NCBI RefSeq assembly: GCF_024628865.1 | Contig: NZ_CP102384.1 | Coordinates: 3,049,001-3,113,000, forward strand | Source of the DNA: Sphingopyxis sp. DBS4 | Lineage (GTDB): Bacteria > Pseudomonadota > Alphaproteobacteria > Sphingomonadales > Sphingomonadaceae | Length of the DNA stretch: 64,000 bases | Reading direction: 5' to 3' | Shown here: one piece after another, positions 1-9,900 of the stretch | How the letters are laid out: every line of letters starts with the position of its first letter | Numbering within the stretch: position 1 is the stretch's first letter | Program-made: the position numbers and the translations under genes | Notes under the pieces: model-generated | Database searches by the model: none | Seen by the model: the letters and a program-made list of their open reading frames with translations, nothing else | What the model was told of the DNA's origin: nothing

Positions 1-504
1 CGCTTCCTCGACGGCATCGCCGACAAGCTGCGCGAGCCGGGTGAGCCGATCCCCGGCAGGCTCGCGGCGCGCTACGCGCTGAACAAGTCGAAGAAACGCC
101 GCGCGAAGTTCGAGCAGCTTCTGGAGCGCCGCCGCGCGGGCGTGACGATCGTCACCGACCGTTACCCGCAGATCGAGGTGCCGGGGCTTCACGACGGCCC
201 GATCCTCGCCGGGCGCGCGACGAACCCACGCCTTGCCGTGATGCAGGCCGAGGAGCGCGCGCTCTATGCCGACATGGCGGCCTATGTCCCGACGCTCGTC
301 ATCCGGCTGCACGTCGACGTCGACACGGTGATGGCGCGCAAACCCGACCATGATCGCGCGCTGATCACGCGCAAGGTCGAGACGGTGCCGCTGCTGGCGT
401 TCCAAGGCGCGCCGATCGTCGATATCGACGCGACGATTCCCTATAAGGAAGAACTGGCGCTGGCGATCGCGGCAGTGGACAGGGCGCTGGCGGCTACGTC
501 CTAG
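1..504 (+). CDS. Thymidylate-kinase-like P-loop kinase, 3' end
   Basis: The reading frame is open from the first base to TAG at 502-504, so the gene's 5' end, including any Walker A loop, lies outside the window. The visible 167 residues hold a VTDRYPQ segment at about residues 50-56 that resembles the DRY motif of thymidylate kinases, and a basic lid-like stretch before it (KSKKRRAKFEQ). The C-terminal part (DVDTVMARKPDH) fits the thymidylate kinase fold. Such paralogues often phosphorylate sugars or nucleosides in surface-polysaccharide loci, so the substrate is unknown. It converges on the minus-strand nucleotidyltransferase downstream. Confidence 0.6.
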   Translation, partial: RFLDGIADKLREPGEPIPGRLAARYALNKSKKRRAKFEQLLERRRAGVTIVTDRYPQIEVPGLHDGPILAGRATNPRLAVMQAEERALYADMAAYVPTLVIRLHVDVDTVMARKPDHDRALITRKVETVPLLAFQGAPIVDIDATIPYKEELALAIAAVDRALAATS

Positions 505-518
505 TTTTTTTTCCGTGC

Positions 519-538
519 GTCCCCGCGAAGGCGGGGAC
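519..538. repeat. Short GC palindrome of the GTCCCCGC/GCGGGGAC type
   Basis: GTCCCCGC and GCGGGGAC arms (8 bp) flank a GAAG loop. The arm sequence matches one arm of the larger inverted-repeat elements at 2382, 33312 and 49911, so this is probably a half element. It sits between two convergent genes, just after a run of eight T at 505-512. Confidence 0.55.
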
Positions 539-578
539 CCATATCCCGCCGGTTCGAAATAGCGCCGATCGGTGATGG

Positions 579-598
579 GCACCCGCCTGCGCGGGTGC
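579..598. terminator. Hairpin between convergent genes, possible terminator
   Basis: GCACCCGC and GCGGGTGC form an 8-bp perfect stem with a CTGC loop, 13 bases beyond the end of the minus-strand nucleotidyltransferase. There is no U-run on either side, so it is a weak candidate for transcription termination or 3' mRNA protection. Confidence 0.35.
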
Positions 599-610
599 AC
601 GCAGCTTTGG

Positions 611-1384
611 TTATTGACGGTGGGCCGCCATGATTTTCTCGATCAGCACGATGTCGGCGGGCTTGTCGGCGTCGATGCAGGCCTCACCCTCGGACATCGG
701 CACGACCTTCGCTTTGAGCCCGAAGCGCAAGCCCGCGCGCGCGATGCCCTGGTGGATGGTGAACAGCCGCAGCAGCGCCCCCATCAGCAGCCACGGCCCG
801 AACGCCGCGATGATCTTCAGCCCCTTCTTGCGGTCGCGCTCGATCCGCCCCCAGAAATCGAGCAAAGGCAGCACCCGGCGCCCGCGCAGGCGGAACAGGT
901 TCGCGCCCGACCACCAGCCGCCGCGGAACTTGAGCCACGTCCGCTTCGATTCGGGATAGCGCGCGAGCAGCACCCGCCGCTCGACCATCGCGACCGCGAC
1001 ATCGCTGTCCTCGGCGCCCGCCAGAAATTCGGCGATCATCGCGGGGGTGAGCAGGACATTGTCGGCGGTCGTCACCAGCACCGGCGCGTCCCCCTCGGGA
1101 AGCGCGGCGGCGAGCGAAGCGCTGATCCCCTGCCCCGAATCCGCGAAATGGAGGTCGGCGAGACCTGCCAGCCCCGGCTCGGCGGCCAGTTCGGTGCTGT
1201 TCTGCGCCAGCACGGTGATCGGCCCGACACCCGGCGCGGCGCGGAGCGCGCGCACGACATGGACGAGCATCGGCGTGCCGGCGATCGGGAGCAGCGCCTT
1301 GGTCGATACGCCGGTGCCCGAAAGCAGCGGGTCTGGTCCGGGACGGCTCCCGGCCATGACGATCGCCGGGATAAGCGCACTCAT
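611..1384 (-). CDS. MobA-like NTP transferase (nucleotidyltransferase)
   Basis: A 257-residue protein beginning MSALIPAIVMAGSRPG. The N-terminal AGSRPG is the degenerate GxGxRxG nucleotide loop of MobA/GlmU-type nucleotidyltransferases, and TTADN at about residue 100 is the metal-binding Asp region. It probably transfers a nucleotide to a sugar phosphate or similar acceptor; the substrate cannot be read from sequence. ATG at 1384 was chosen because it overlaps the TGA of the upstream esterase gene (ATGA at 1384-1381), implying coupled translation; in-frame upstream starts would run deep into that gene. The neighbouring kinase-like gene hints at a polyol- or lipid-headgroup-related pathway. 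Confidence 0.7.
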   Translation of the reverse strand: MSALIPAIVMAGSRPGPDPLLSGTGVSTKALLPIAGTPMLVHVVRALRAAPGVGPITVLAQNSTELAAEPGLAGLADLHFADSGQGISASLAAALPEGDAPVLVTTADNVLLTPAMIAEFLAGAEDSDVAVAMVERRVLLARYPESKRTWLKFRGGWWSGANLFRLRGRRVLPLLDFWGRIERDRKKGLKIIAAFGPWLLMGALLRLFTIHQGIARAGLRFGLKAKVVPMSEGEACIDADKPADIVLIEKIMAAHRQ

Positions 1385-2295
1385 CGCGCCGCCTCGACGC
1401 GGCGGCCGGTCACGCCGCGCAGGAAGTCGCTCGCCTCGTCGAGCACCGGCCCGCGCGAACGGAAGGGCGCCGACAGCGCCATGACGATGCCGGTGTGCCC
1501 GATGCCGGGATAGAGGCGCAGCGTCGCCGAACCGCCCGCCTTCTCGATCGCGGCGGCGAGGTTCTGGCTGTTGCGCGGGCGCACCGTCGCATCTTCGTCG
1601 CCGCTCGCCAGCCACAGGGGCGGGGCATCGCCGCGCGCATAGGCGATGGGCTGCGTCTTCTCCGCCGGCTTCACCTTGCCCATCGCCTTTTCGGCAAGTC
1701 CGCCCTTTTCCATCGGCAGGAAATCATAGGGACCGGCCAGCCCCGCGACGCCGCGCAGGATCGCCGGATCGCTCTTCGCCGCGCGCAGCCAGGTCGGATC
1801 GAGCGCGAGCATCACCGCGTTATAGGCGCCCGCCGAATGGCCCATCAGCGCGATGCGGTCGGGATCGCCCGCAAGGCCATCGATATAGCGATGCGTCCAG
1901 GCGACCGCCGCGGCGCTGTCTTCCAGGAAATCGGGCCAATGCGCCTTGGGCGTCAGGCGATAGTCGGGAATGACGACGACGAAACCCTTCTGCGCGAGCG
2001 CGCGGCCGACGAAGCCATAGCTCGCGCGCTCGCCGCTGTTCCAGCCGCCGCCATAGAAGAAGACGATCACCGGCAGCCGGTCGCCCTGCTGCGCATGGTC
2101 GGGCGCCCAGATGTCGAGCGTCTGCCGCGGGCCGTTGCCATAGACTTGCCCCGCGAGCAGCAGCCGCGCGCCGCCGCCCGAGCCGAGCAGCTTGTCGGCC
2201 ATGTCGAGCGATTTCGCGCCGCCCGCGACCACCGCCTTCGCGCCGCCACCGAAGAAAAGCAGCAGGAGCACCGCCACGATGAGGAATTTGATCAA
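1381..2295 (-). CDS. Alpha/beta hydrolase, carboxylesterase-type
   Basis: 304 residues. An N-terminal hydrophobic segment (residues 2-17) is a signal anchor or signal peptide. FFYGGGW at about 79-85 is the oxyanion-hole motif of the hormone-sensitive-lipase/BD-FAE esterases, GHSAG at 152-156 carries the nucleophile Ser154, and SGDEDATV and GIGHTG near the C-terminus supply the likely Asp and His. It should hydrolyse short acyl esters in or facing the periplasm. It is the first gene of a two-gene unit with the nucleotidyltransferase. Its own promoter would lie near the inverted-repeat element at 2382-2459. Confidence 0.85.
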   Translation of the reverse strand: MIKFLIVAVLLLLFFGGGAKAVVAGGAKSLDMADKLLGSGGGARLLLAGQVYGNGPRQTLDIWAPDHAQQGDRLPVIVFFYGGGWNSGERASYGFVGRALAQKGFVVVIPDYRLTPKAHWPDFLEDSAAAVAWTHRYIDGLAGDPDRIALMGHSAGAYNAVMLALDPTWLRAAKSDPAILRGVAGLAGPYDFLPMEKGGLAEKAMGKVKPAEKTQPIAYARGDAPPLWLASGDEDATVRPRNSQNLAAAIEKAGGSATLRLYPGIGHTGIVMALSAPFRSRGPVLDEASDFLRGVTGRRVEAAR

Positions 2296-2381
2296 ACGCC
2301 GTCCCTTGACTTCGCGCCCCGCAGGCCCGCGCCCTACAGGGGTGGAGGGCGGGGAACAAGATGGAGAGATGCCATAAGCAC

Positions 2382-2459
2382 CGTCATCCCGGCGAAGGCC
2401 GGGATCTCACCCTGTCGGATAAACGCAACGGCGAGATCCCGGCCTTCGCCGGGATGACG
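2382..2459. repeat. 78-nt inverted-repeat element, copy 1
   Basis: Two perfect 27-nt arms (2382-2408 and 2433-2459, starting CGTCATCCCGGCG) flank a 24-nt loop. The same arms recur at 33312-33389, where the loop resembles the reverse complement of this one, so the two copies are in opposite orientation. It fills most of the divergent gap between the esterase and lipid kinase genes. No coding function is seen. Confidence 0.85.
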
Positions 2460-2499
2460 GAGTTGGGGACCTTTTCCCGCCTGATGCGTAGAAAGGCCC

Positions 2500-3330
2500 A
2501 TGACCAGCGCATTTTCCCGCCCCGCCCTGATCTGCAACAGCGAGAGCGGCAGCCACGATCCCGCGATCCGCGAGGCCATCGAAGAGGTCTGCCGGGCGGC
2601 GGGCAAACCAATCGCCGCGACCTTCGCCTTGCCCGACGAGGAGATTCCCGACACCGCGGCTCTCCGCGCAAAGGGCATCGACCTGCTGCTCGTGTGGACC
2701 GGCGACGGCACGATCAACGCCGCCGCGACGAAGGCCGCGGGCTGGGACGGCGCGATCCTGCCGCTGCCCGGCGGGACGCTGAACCTGCTCTCCAAGGCGC
2801 TGCACGGCGACCGGCCCGCGCCCGAGATCCTAGCCGACGCGCTCGGCGGCAGGGTGCGGCGGCGGCCAGTCCCCATCGTCCGGTCGGAGAGCGGCACCGC
2901 CTTCATCACCATCGTCGCGGGGCCCGCGACGCGCTGGGCCGAGGTGCGCGAAACGATGCGGCAGGACGGAATCGTCGAGGCCAGCCGCGCCGCGCCCGAC
3001 GCGCTGGAGACGATGCTGAATGCGCCGGGGGTCCGCATCGCGGGGCAGGACAAGACCTATCCCGCGATCATTCTGACCCCCACCGAGACCGGCCTTCGCG
3101 CCGACGGCATATTGACCGAAGGCAGCATGGACGTGCTCCGCCACGGCCTCGCCTGGCTAGGCGGCGATTTCCGCGACGGGCCGAGCGAGGAGGTCGCGCG
3201 CGCGGAGACGATCATCCTCGAAAGCGACGCGCCGATCAGCCTCGAATATGACGGCGAACTCGCCGAGACGCTGTCGCCCGCGCGCTTCGCGCTGGGGATG
3301 AGCGCGGTCGATTTCGTCGCGACGGCATGA
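2500..3330 (+). CDS. Diacylglycerol/lipid kinase catalytic-domain protein
   Basis: 276 residues matching the bacterial DAGK catalytic fold (YegS/DgkB type). WTGDGTIN at about 67-74 is the GGDGT nucleotide motif, with T replacing the first G. PLPGGTLN at about 88-95 corresponds to the PLGTxNxFA motif. The enzyme would use ATP to phosphorylate diacylglycerol, sphingosine-like bases or a related lipid; the target is not known, although sphingolipids are a normal envelope component in this group. ATG at 2500 follows a purine-rich AGAAAGG. The stop overlaps the start of the phosphoesterase downstream (ATGA at 3327). Confidence 0.8.
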   Translation: MTSAFSRPALICNSESGSHDPAIREAIEEVCRAAGKPIAATFALPDEEIPDTAALRAKGIDLLLVWTGDGTINAAATKAAGWDGAILPLPGGTLNLLSKALHGDRPAPEILADALGGRVRRRPVPIVRSESGTAFITIVAGPATRWAEVRETMRQDGIVEASRAAPDALETMLNAPGVRIAGQDKTYPAIILTPTETGLRADGILTEGSMDVLRHGLAWLGGDFRDGPSEEVARAETIILESDAPISLEYDGELAETLSPARFALGMSAVDFVATA

Positions 3331-4175
3331 TCCGGCTGTTCCACGCCAGCGACCTGCATTTCGGGCTGGAGGATCCCGCCGCGCTCGGCTGGTTCGCCGA
3401 TTGCGTGCGCCGCGAGGCGCCGGCGGCGGTGCTGATCACCGGCGACCTGACGATGCGCGCGCGATCGCATGAATTCGCTGCTGCCTGCGACTGGATCGGC
3501 GCGCTGGGTGCGCCGGTGACGGTCGAGGTCGGCAACCACGACCTGCCCTATTTCAACCCCTTCGCGCGCTTCTTTCGCCCCTATGCGCGGATTCGCCGGA
3601 TCGAGCGGCTTGTCGAGCGCGAGCTCGACCTGGCCGAGGTCGCGGTCGTGCCGCTCAAGACCACCGCGCGCGCGCAGGCACGGCTCGACTGGTCGAAAGG
3701 CTGGGTGACCCGTGCGGCGCTGGCGAGGACGCTCGCCGCGATCGACGCCTTGCCCAGGGCGACCGCGGCCCTCGTCACCGCGCATCATCCGCTCGTCGAA
3801 GCGGGAACGAAAGGCCGCGCTCTGACCCGCGGCGGCGAGGCGGCGCTGACCGCGCTCGCCGCGCGCGGGGTCGCCGCGGTGCTTACCGGCCACGTCCACG
3901 ACGCCTTCGACCTCGTGAAGCAGACCCCGGCCGGCCCGATCCGCATGATCGGCGCGGGCACTCTGTCAAAGCGCATCCGGTCGACCCCGCCAAGCTTCAA
4001 CGAGCTCATGATTGCGGACGACCGGATCGACGTGCGCGTCCGCAACCTCGCGCATGTCCCGACCCCCGCGATGCAGATCGACGATGTCCCGCCCGACGCG
4101 CTGCCGCCGCGCGAGCCCGGCGAGCCGGTCGCCCCCGTCGGCGCGGTGCCACCGGTCGATCCGCCGGTGCATTGA
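3327..4175 (+). CDS. Calcineurin-like metallophosphoesterase
   Basis: 282 residues with the metal-ligand series of the family: SDLHF (DxH) at 8-12, TGDLT at about 38, VGNHD at about 71, AHHP at about 151 and TGHVHD at about 188. It should be a cytoplasmic binuclear-metal phosphoesterase, similar to CpdA/YfcE-like proteins. The last 40 residues are rich in Pro and Asp (PPDALPPREPGEP), an unstructured tail beyond the usual domain. It overlaps the lipid kinase by 4 nt, which suggests that phosphorylation and dephosphorylation of a related substrate are coupled, although that is inference. Confidence 0.85.
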   Translation: MIRLFHASDLHFGLEDPAALGWFADCVRREAPAAVLITGDLTMRARSHEFAAACDWIGALGAPVTVEVGNHDLPYFNPFARFFRPYARIRRIERLVERELDLAEVAVVPLKTTARAQARLDWSKGWVTRAALARTLAAIDALPRATAALVTAHHPLVEAGTKGRALTRGGEAALTALAARGVAAVLTGHVHDAFDLVKQTPAGPIRMIGAGTLSKRIRSTPPSFNELMIADDRIDVRVRNLAHVPTPAMQIDDVPPDALPPREPGEPVAPVGAVPPVDPPVH

Positions 4176-4224
4176 CGCGGCGCTGCTTCCCGTTAGGTTG
4201 CAAGAAAAAACGGGATGAGGAACG

Positions 4225-5316
4225 ATGCTGACAAAAGGCGATGATTTTCCGGTGCATCAGACCAGCGAGCCGATCGCGTTCGCGGGCACCGATCGCAACT
4301 TCTACGACCGCTATTTTTTCAACGGCTATAGCCCGGATGGCGCGATTTTCTTCGCCGCGGCGATGGGATTCTATCCGCAGCTCGGCATCGTCGACGCAAG
4401 TTTCTGCGTCATCGTCGATGGCGTGCAGCACAATCTGCGCGCCAGCCGCCGCTCGGGCGGCGAGCGGCTCGACCTGTCGGTCGGCCCGATTGCGATCCAC
4501 ATCGACGCACCGCTGGAGATGATGACGCTGCGCATCGCGCCGAACGACGGGCCGCTGACCGCCGAACTCACCTTCACCGGCCGCCATTTCCCGATCGAGG
4601 AGCCGCGCTTCATCCGCCGCAACGGCACCCGCCTGTTCATGGACTATACGCGGCTGACCCAGAATGGCCGCTGGTCGGGCTGGCTGGCGGTCGATGGCGC
4701 GCGAATCGCGGTCGATAGCGCATGGACCGGCACCCGCGACCGGAGCTGGGGCGTCCGCCCGGTCGGCGCCGGCGAACCGCAACCACCGCCCGAAGGCAAT
4801 TTCAACCAGTTCTTCTGGCTCTGGACGCCGTGCAATTTCGGCGATCGCTCGCTCTTCTTCCACAGCAACGATGACGGCGCGGGGATTCCATGGAACCGCC
4901 GCGCGGTGATCGTCGGCGATGGCGGCACCGAACAGCATTTCGACGCCGCGACCTTCGCCGCCGACTGGCAACCGGGATCGCGGCGAATCGCACGCATGAC
5001 CGCCGACCTCGGCAGCGGCCGATCGCTGACGCTGACCCCGACCGGCCCGGTCTTCGCGATGAGCGGGCTCGGCTATACGCACCCGGTCTGGGGCCACGGC
5101 CTCGACCATGGCGCCGAGCTTGCCGTTGCCCACGACAGGCTTTCCGAATCCGAACGCGGCTGGGGCAATCCGCTCGCGATGCATATCCAGGCGCTCGTCG
5201 CCGCTGAACTCAGCGACGGCGGCAACACGCATCGCGGCGCGGGGGTACTCGAACAATTGTTCGTCGGACCGCACGCGCCCACCGGCCTCACCGGCCTGAT
5301 GGACCCCGCCGCATGA
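4225..5316 (+). CDS. Conserved beta-rich protein, function unknown
   Basis: 363 residues, no signal peptide and no membrane segment. Repeated alternating hydrophobic strands and the segment TRDRSWGVRP at about 168-177 resemble proteins of the AttH/CrtC (carotenoid hydratase-like) and tocopherol-cyclase-like superfamily, including DUF7064/7065-type domains. No catalytic residue can be assigned. ATG at 4225 is preceded by GATGAGGAACG. It is coupled by an ATGA overlap to an APH-type phosphotransferase, a pairing I recall from other actinobacterial and sphingomonad loci, perhaps in lipid or steroid-like metabolism. Confidence 0.6.
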   Translation: MLTKGDDFPVHQTSEPIAFAGTDRNFYDRYFFNGYSPDGAIFFAAAMGFYPQLGIVDASFCVIVDGVQHNLRASRRSGGERLDLSVGPIAIHIDAPLEMMTLRIAPNDGPLTAELTFTGRHFPIEEPRFIRRNGTRLFMDYTRLTQNGRWSGWLAVDGARIAVDSAWTGTRDRSWGVRPVGAGEPQPPPEGNFNQFFWLWTPCNFGDRSLFFHSNDDGAGIPWNRRAVIVGDGGTEQHFDAATFAADWQPGSRRIARMTADLGSGRSLTLTPTGPVFAMSGLGYTHPVWGHGLDHGAELAVAHDRLSESERGWGNPLAMHIQALVAAELSDGGNTHRGAGVLEQLFVGPHAPTGLTGLMDPAA

Positions 5317-6356
5317 GCTTTCCGACGACGCCGGAGGCGATGAGCCCGGGCTGGCTGGCGGAAAGACTGGGACAGAGCGCCGACGCGCTCCGCGGCTTCA
5401 GCGTCGCCAAGGTCGGCACCGGCCAGATGTGCGACAGCTTCCGCCTGACGCTCGACTGGGTGCACGGCATCGACGCGCCCGCCACCGTCGTCGCCAAATG
5501 TCCGAGCCACGACGAGGCAAGCCGCAACATCGCCAAGCTCACCGGCACCTATGTCAAGGAGGTAAGCTGGTATCGCGAACTCGCGGCGGGGAGCGGGGTC
5601 GCGGCGCCGCACTGTTACCATGCCGAGATTGCGGGCGACGATGTCGATTTCGTGCTGCTCCTCGCCGACCTCGCCCCCGCGCGGCAGGGCGATCAGCTCA
5701 CCGGGCTGGGGCTCGACGGCCTCGCGCCGTGCATCGACGCCGCCGCCGGGCTGCACGCGCTGCTCTGGAACGATCCGCGGCTCGATACGCTGCCGTGGCT
5801 CGCGCGCGACAATAGCGACGTGATCCGCGCGCTCTTCCCGCAATTCTATACCGGGTTTCGCGAGCGCTACGCCGAGCGCCTCGCGCCCGAAGTGCTCGAC
5901 CTCGGCGCGGGGATCGTCGAACAGATCGATGCCTATCTCGCGCGCCAGAGCGCGGCGCGGACGATCGTCCACGGCGACCTCCGGATCGACAATATCCTGT
6001 TCGCGCCGGGCGGCGCGCGCTGCTGGCTCGTCGACTGGCAGACGCTGGGGCGCGGCAGCGGCGCGAGCGATCTCGCCTATCTGATCGGCACCAGCATCGC
6101 CGACCCCGCCGAGCGCGCCGCCGCCGACCGCCCCGCCTTCGACCAGTGGCTCGCGGCGCTGCGCCGGCATGGCATCGCCCCCGACGAGGCGGGGCTGTGG
6201 GACGATTATCGCGTCGGCGCCCTCAGCGGCTATTTCATGGCGGTCTTCGCGTCGATGAGCGTCGAGCGCACCACGCGCGGAGACGAAATGTTCGCGGTGA
6301 TGGCCGAACGCCCCGCGCGACAGGCGCTGATGCTGGGGAGTCTGGACCTGATATGA
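5313..6356 (+). CDS. APH/choline-kinase-like phosphotransferase
   Basis: 347 residues of the protein-kinase-like phosphotransferase family. HGDLRIDNIL at about 213-222 is the Brenner/catalytic loop with catalytic Asp, and VDWQT at about 233-237 is the metal-binding Asp that replaces DFG. VVAKCP at about 58 carries the ATP-binding Lys. The substrate is likely a small hydroxylated metabolite rather than an antibiotic, because the gene is embedded between conserved unknown genes and has no resistance context. It overlaps both neighbours by 4 nt, so the three genes should be co-translated. Confidence 0.8.
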   Translation: MSFPTTPEAMSPGWLAERLGQSADALRGFSVAKVGTGQMCDSFRLTLDWVHGIDAPATVVAKCPSHDEASRNIAKLTGTYVKEVSWYRELAAGSGVAAPHCYHAEIAGDDVDFVLLLADLAPARQGDQLTGLGLDGLAPCIDAAAGLHALLWNDPRLDTLPWLARDNSDVIRALFPQFYTGFRERYAERLAPEVLDLGAGIVEQIDAYLARQSAARTIVHGDLRIDNILFAPGGARCWLVDWQTLGRGSGASDLAYLIGTSIADPAERAAADRPAFDQWLAALRRHGIAPDEAGLWDDYRVGALSGYFMAVFASMSVERTTRGDEMFAVMAERPARQALMLGSLDLI

Positions 6357-6865
6357 GCCGGACCTGCGGCCTCACGGTCCATGTCGACGACAAGATGCAG
6401 TCGAACTACAGCTATCACCTGACCGCGCCGGCGGGCGAGGATTTCGATCCCGCTTTCGAACCCCGGTTCACCCCGCGCGAAATGCTCGAAATGGGGGTTT
6501 TCGAAGGCAAATATTGTAACGATTGCATCGGCGAACTGCCCGCGCGCTGGTTCGAGAATGCGAAAATCGCCGATATCGCCGACGAGCAGCTCAACTATTT
6601 CGGGATAAGGAGCCGCCAGCCTCTATCGGTCTGGCGCGAAAAGGGCTGGATATATGGGCCCGACCCGCGCGGCTGGTTCCAATGGTATTGCCGCTATTTC
6701 CTGGGCCGGCGGCTGCCCGAGATCGACCCGATCCAGATCGGGCGCTGGCGCGGCTTTGCACGCCATGCCGGGCAGATTCGCGCCAATTGCGAGCCCGGTG
6801 ATATTTTCTGCCGCCCGCGCCAGCGCCAGGCGCTGCTGCAATGGGCTCATGATCCGTTCGTCTGA
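6353..6865 (+). CDS. Conserved small protein of unknown function
   Basis: 170 residues starting MSRTCGLTVHVD at an ATG that overlaps the preceding TGA. It contains KYCNDCIGELPARWF around residues 46-60 and several aromatic clusters (WFQWYCRYFLGRR). Two Cys in CNDC are not enough to claim a metal site. No signal peptide or membrane helix is seen. It looks like a compact cytosolic protein conserved in alphaproteobacteria; I do not recognise a characterised relative. It ends the run that began at 2500. Confidence 0.6.
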   Translation: MSRTCGLTVHVDDKMQSNYSYHLTAPAGEDFDPAFEPRFTPREMLEMGVFEGKYCNDCIGELPARWFENAKIADIADEQLNYFGIRSRQPLSVWREKGWIYGPDPRGWFQWYCRYFLGRRLPEIDPIQIGRWRGFARHAGQIRANCEPGDIFCRPRQRQALLQWAHDPFV

Positions 6866-6869
6866 CGCG

Positions 6870-6906
6870 AAAAAGGGCGGCCCGTCGCCGGACCGCCCCC
6901 TTCTTC
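6870..6906. terminator. Bidirectional Rho-independent terminator
   Basis: A 10-bp GC stem with one mismatch spans 6875-6898 (GGGCGGCCCG paired with CGGACCGCCC, loop TCGC). Five A at 6870-6874 give a U-run for minus-strand transcripts, and the plus side continues CCTTCTTCCTT. It ends the autotransporter mRNA and the run of genes ending at 6865. Its stem is almost identical to the terminator at 10579-10602. Confidence 0.8.
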
Positions 6907-6919
6907 CTTCCCCTTTCGA

Positions 6920-9900
6920 TCAGAAGTGGAAGGTCACCGTGCCGCGATAGCTCTGGTACGAGACATCCTTGCGCGCGATGGTCGTCTCGGCACCGACCGA
7001 AAGGTCGATATTGCCAGTCGAGACCGTCAGCCCGCCGCCAAGCTCGAACCAGTCCTTGTCGCCGCCGGCCAGTCCGAAAATCGCGTTCGGCCCGGGGCCG
7101 CCTACGAAGGTCGCGCCGAACGACGCCGGCGCATCCATGAATTCATGGACATAGTCGGCGCGCAGGTGCGGCTTGAAGCTCGCGCCGGGCTTGCCCGACA
7201 GCGCGAGGCCAGCGCGGGCCTGGACGCTGTTGAACGAACTGCGGTCGATGTGCAGCGCCGGACCGCCGCCATTCTCCTTGATGTCGGAGAAGCCGATATG
7301 GCTTGCGCGCAGACCCGCGCGCGGGCCGAACTCGACCGCGCCGAGATCGAAATCCTTGCCCAGCGTGACCTCGCCGGTGAAGACAAGCGAGCTGTCGGCT
7401 CCGGTCAGGGTGAAGGGCGTGCCGACCAGGTCGGCGATCCGCTTCGTCTTCGAATCGAAGGCGCCCGCGCTGAGCTGCGTCGCGAGCTCGACCCCGCCGC
7501 CAAGCTGGGTCTTGCCATAGAGCGTGCCCTGAATCAGCGTGCCGCTCGCGGTCTGTCCCGCCACCGCGGCATTGCCGTCGATGTCGGTGTAACTCAGCGA
7601 CAGGCCGATCACGCTGCTGTCGTTGAGCGCGGTTTCCAGGCCGCCGGCGATATAAAAGCCGTCGAACTGGTCGCGGCCACCCAAGGGCATCGCGGTCGCC
7701 ATCGGACGGCTGTCGCCGTCGAGATAGCCGCCGGCCAGAAAGCCGCTGACCGTCTCGGGCAGACGGCCTTCCTGCACCGTCACTTCGCCTCCGGCGTCGG
7801 TGCGGACCTGATCGGCGCCCATCGCGTTCATGTTGAGCGCCGCGAGTTGCACCGGCCGGCCGATCATCGCCAACCGGCCGCCCATGTCGCCCGCATTGAT
7901 GCTGGCGAGGCGATCACGATAGAAGCGCGACATATTGTCGGCCGCCACCGTCGCGAGCGAGCTGCGCAGCGTTTCGGTGCGCGGCGCCCAGCTGTCGAGC
8001 GTCGCCTGGATCGTCGCCGCATCCTGCAGGTCGAGCGCGCCATAGACACCTGCCAGAACGGCGTTGCCGCGCGACTGGTCAAGCAGTTGAGCATAGGCAC
8101 CCTGCACCGGCGAGTTCGCGGTCACGACATCGGCATAAAGCCCGGCCTCGATCTCCACCTCAACCGAATTGGCGGTGTACGTGAAGACCGGCGACAGAAT
8201 CGCGCTAATCGACTGGGAGGCCGAGAAGGTGCCGTCGATGCCGCCCTCGGCGGTCAGGATCGTGTATGTGTCGCCGTCGCGGACCACATATCCGTCCGCC
8301 GGGCTGAACAGCACCGCGCCATCGAGCGCGGCGATGCCGTCGGTGCTCTCGGTCGCGTTGACGACGATCCGGTCGGACACGCCATTGGCGCCGAGGTTGA
8401 CGAAATAGCCGTTGCCCGCACCCAGGATGACATTGCCGTTGAAGGTCAGCGTTCCCGTCGTGGTGGTGGTGCCGGGCGCGATGGCGCCCGCCGCGCTGGT
8501 GAAGAAGGGCGTGTTGATCGTCCCATTGCCCGTCAGGCCACCCGTCACGATGATATAGTCGCCCAGCGTCGACAAGGTGCCATTGACGGTCATGAAACCG
8601 CCGAACTGGCTGACGTTGATCAGGCTGGTCAGCGAGGCGCCCGAATTGATCACCAGGCTCGCATCCTGGTTCTGCAGCGTGAAACGGTCGATCGTCACGT
8701 CGCTGCTCAGCGTCGTCGTGCCCGTTGCCGACAGCGTCACGTCGAAATAGCGCGGAGCAACCGAATTGGGTGCGTCGCCGTCATCATTGTCCGGCACGAA
8801 ATCGCTCGCGCCGGGAAGACCGCTGAGCAGCGTTGGGGTCGGCAAAGCCTCTGCCGCCACGGCAGCACTATTGTCGGCCGAACCGCCATTCGCGCCACCG
8901 GCCGCCGCCGGGCTGCTGCTGCCATCGACGCCGTCGAGCGAGAATTTCACGACCGCCTTGCCGTTGGTCGCGCCGCCCGGCGATGCCGCGACATTGGTCA
9001 GCGTCACCGGATCATTATCCTCGCCGCCGATCGGTCGCTGGTCGACATATTCCTCGCCCGTCGACACGTCATAGCAGTCGGAGAAGCCGCCCGATTCGAA
9101 GCAGGCCTGGCCAAAGCCCGGCTGGTCGCTATTGCCCGCGCCGGGTTCGGTGGGGATGCCGTTGGTCGGCTGCCCCCCGGTCAGGACATAATAGTTGGGA
9201 TCAAGGTTCGTGACCCAGTGCGTCGAATCTTCCCACGCGCCATCGCCTGCCTTGGCCGACACATAATGATAGGGGTTGTTCGCCGCGATCCAGTCCCAAT
9301 AGAGATAGAGCGGCTGATAGAAGCTGGCGGTGCCATAGCCGTTCGGCGGCTGGCCGTCGAAGAAGGCGGTATAGCCGCCCGACAGCACGCCGATCACCAG
9401 CGGATTGGAAAATTCCTGATCGAGGATCAGCGGGCCGCCCGAATCGCCGCTCGCGGTTATGCCTTCATTTTCGACCGCATTGTCGCGCCATGCATTGAAA
9501 TCGAATGGACCTTCGGCCGGGGTGCCGCGCGCCGGATCGTCGAAATCGATCCAATAGAGATTTTGCGGCAGGCCTTCGGTATAACCGTCCGACGTCTTCA
9601 GGCCATAGAATTGAAAGAGTTCGAAATCGTCGAGCGACGCGAGCGCGCCGACGATATTGTTGGCGATGCGGCGGCGATAGTCGATGCCGCCGGTCGACCC
9701 CGTCGCCGCCGACCCGTTGTTGCCATAGCCCTGAATCTGGACATGATAGCCCGTTCCATCGGCACCGATCGTGCCGGGGTCGGGCAGCGGTGAAAACAGC
9801 AGCGCCCAGGTCGGGATCGCCCCCGCCGGCGTATCGAGCGACGCCGTCGCGACGTCGCCATACAGATATCCGCCGGAATCGGGCTCGGTCGACAGGGGAC

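Noticed and set aside
6926..9793. 955-codon open frame on the plus strand opposite the autotransporter
   Set aside because: It is a GC-rich antisense shadow: its translation is Arg/Ala/Asp-rich with no motif, while the minus strand encodes a complete signal peptide, protease triad and barrel.
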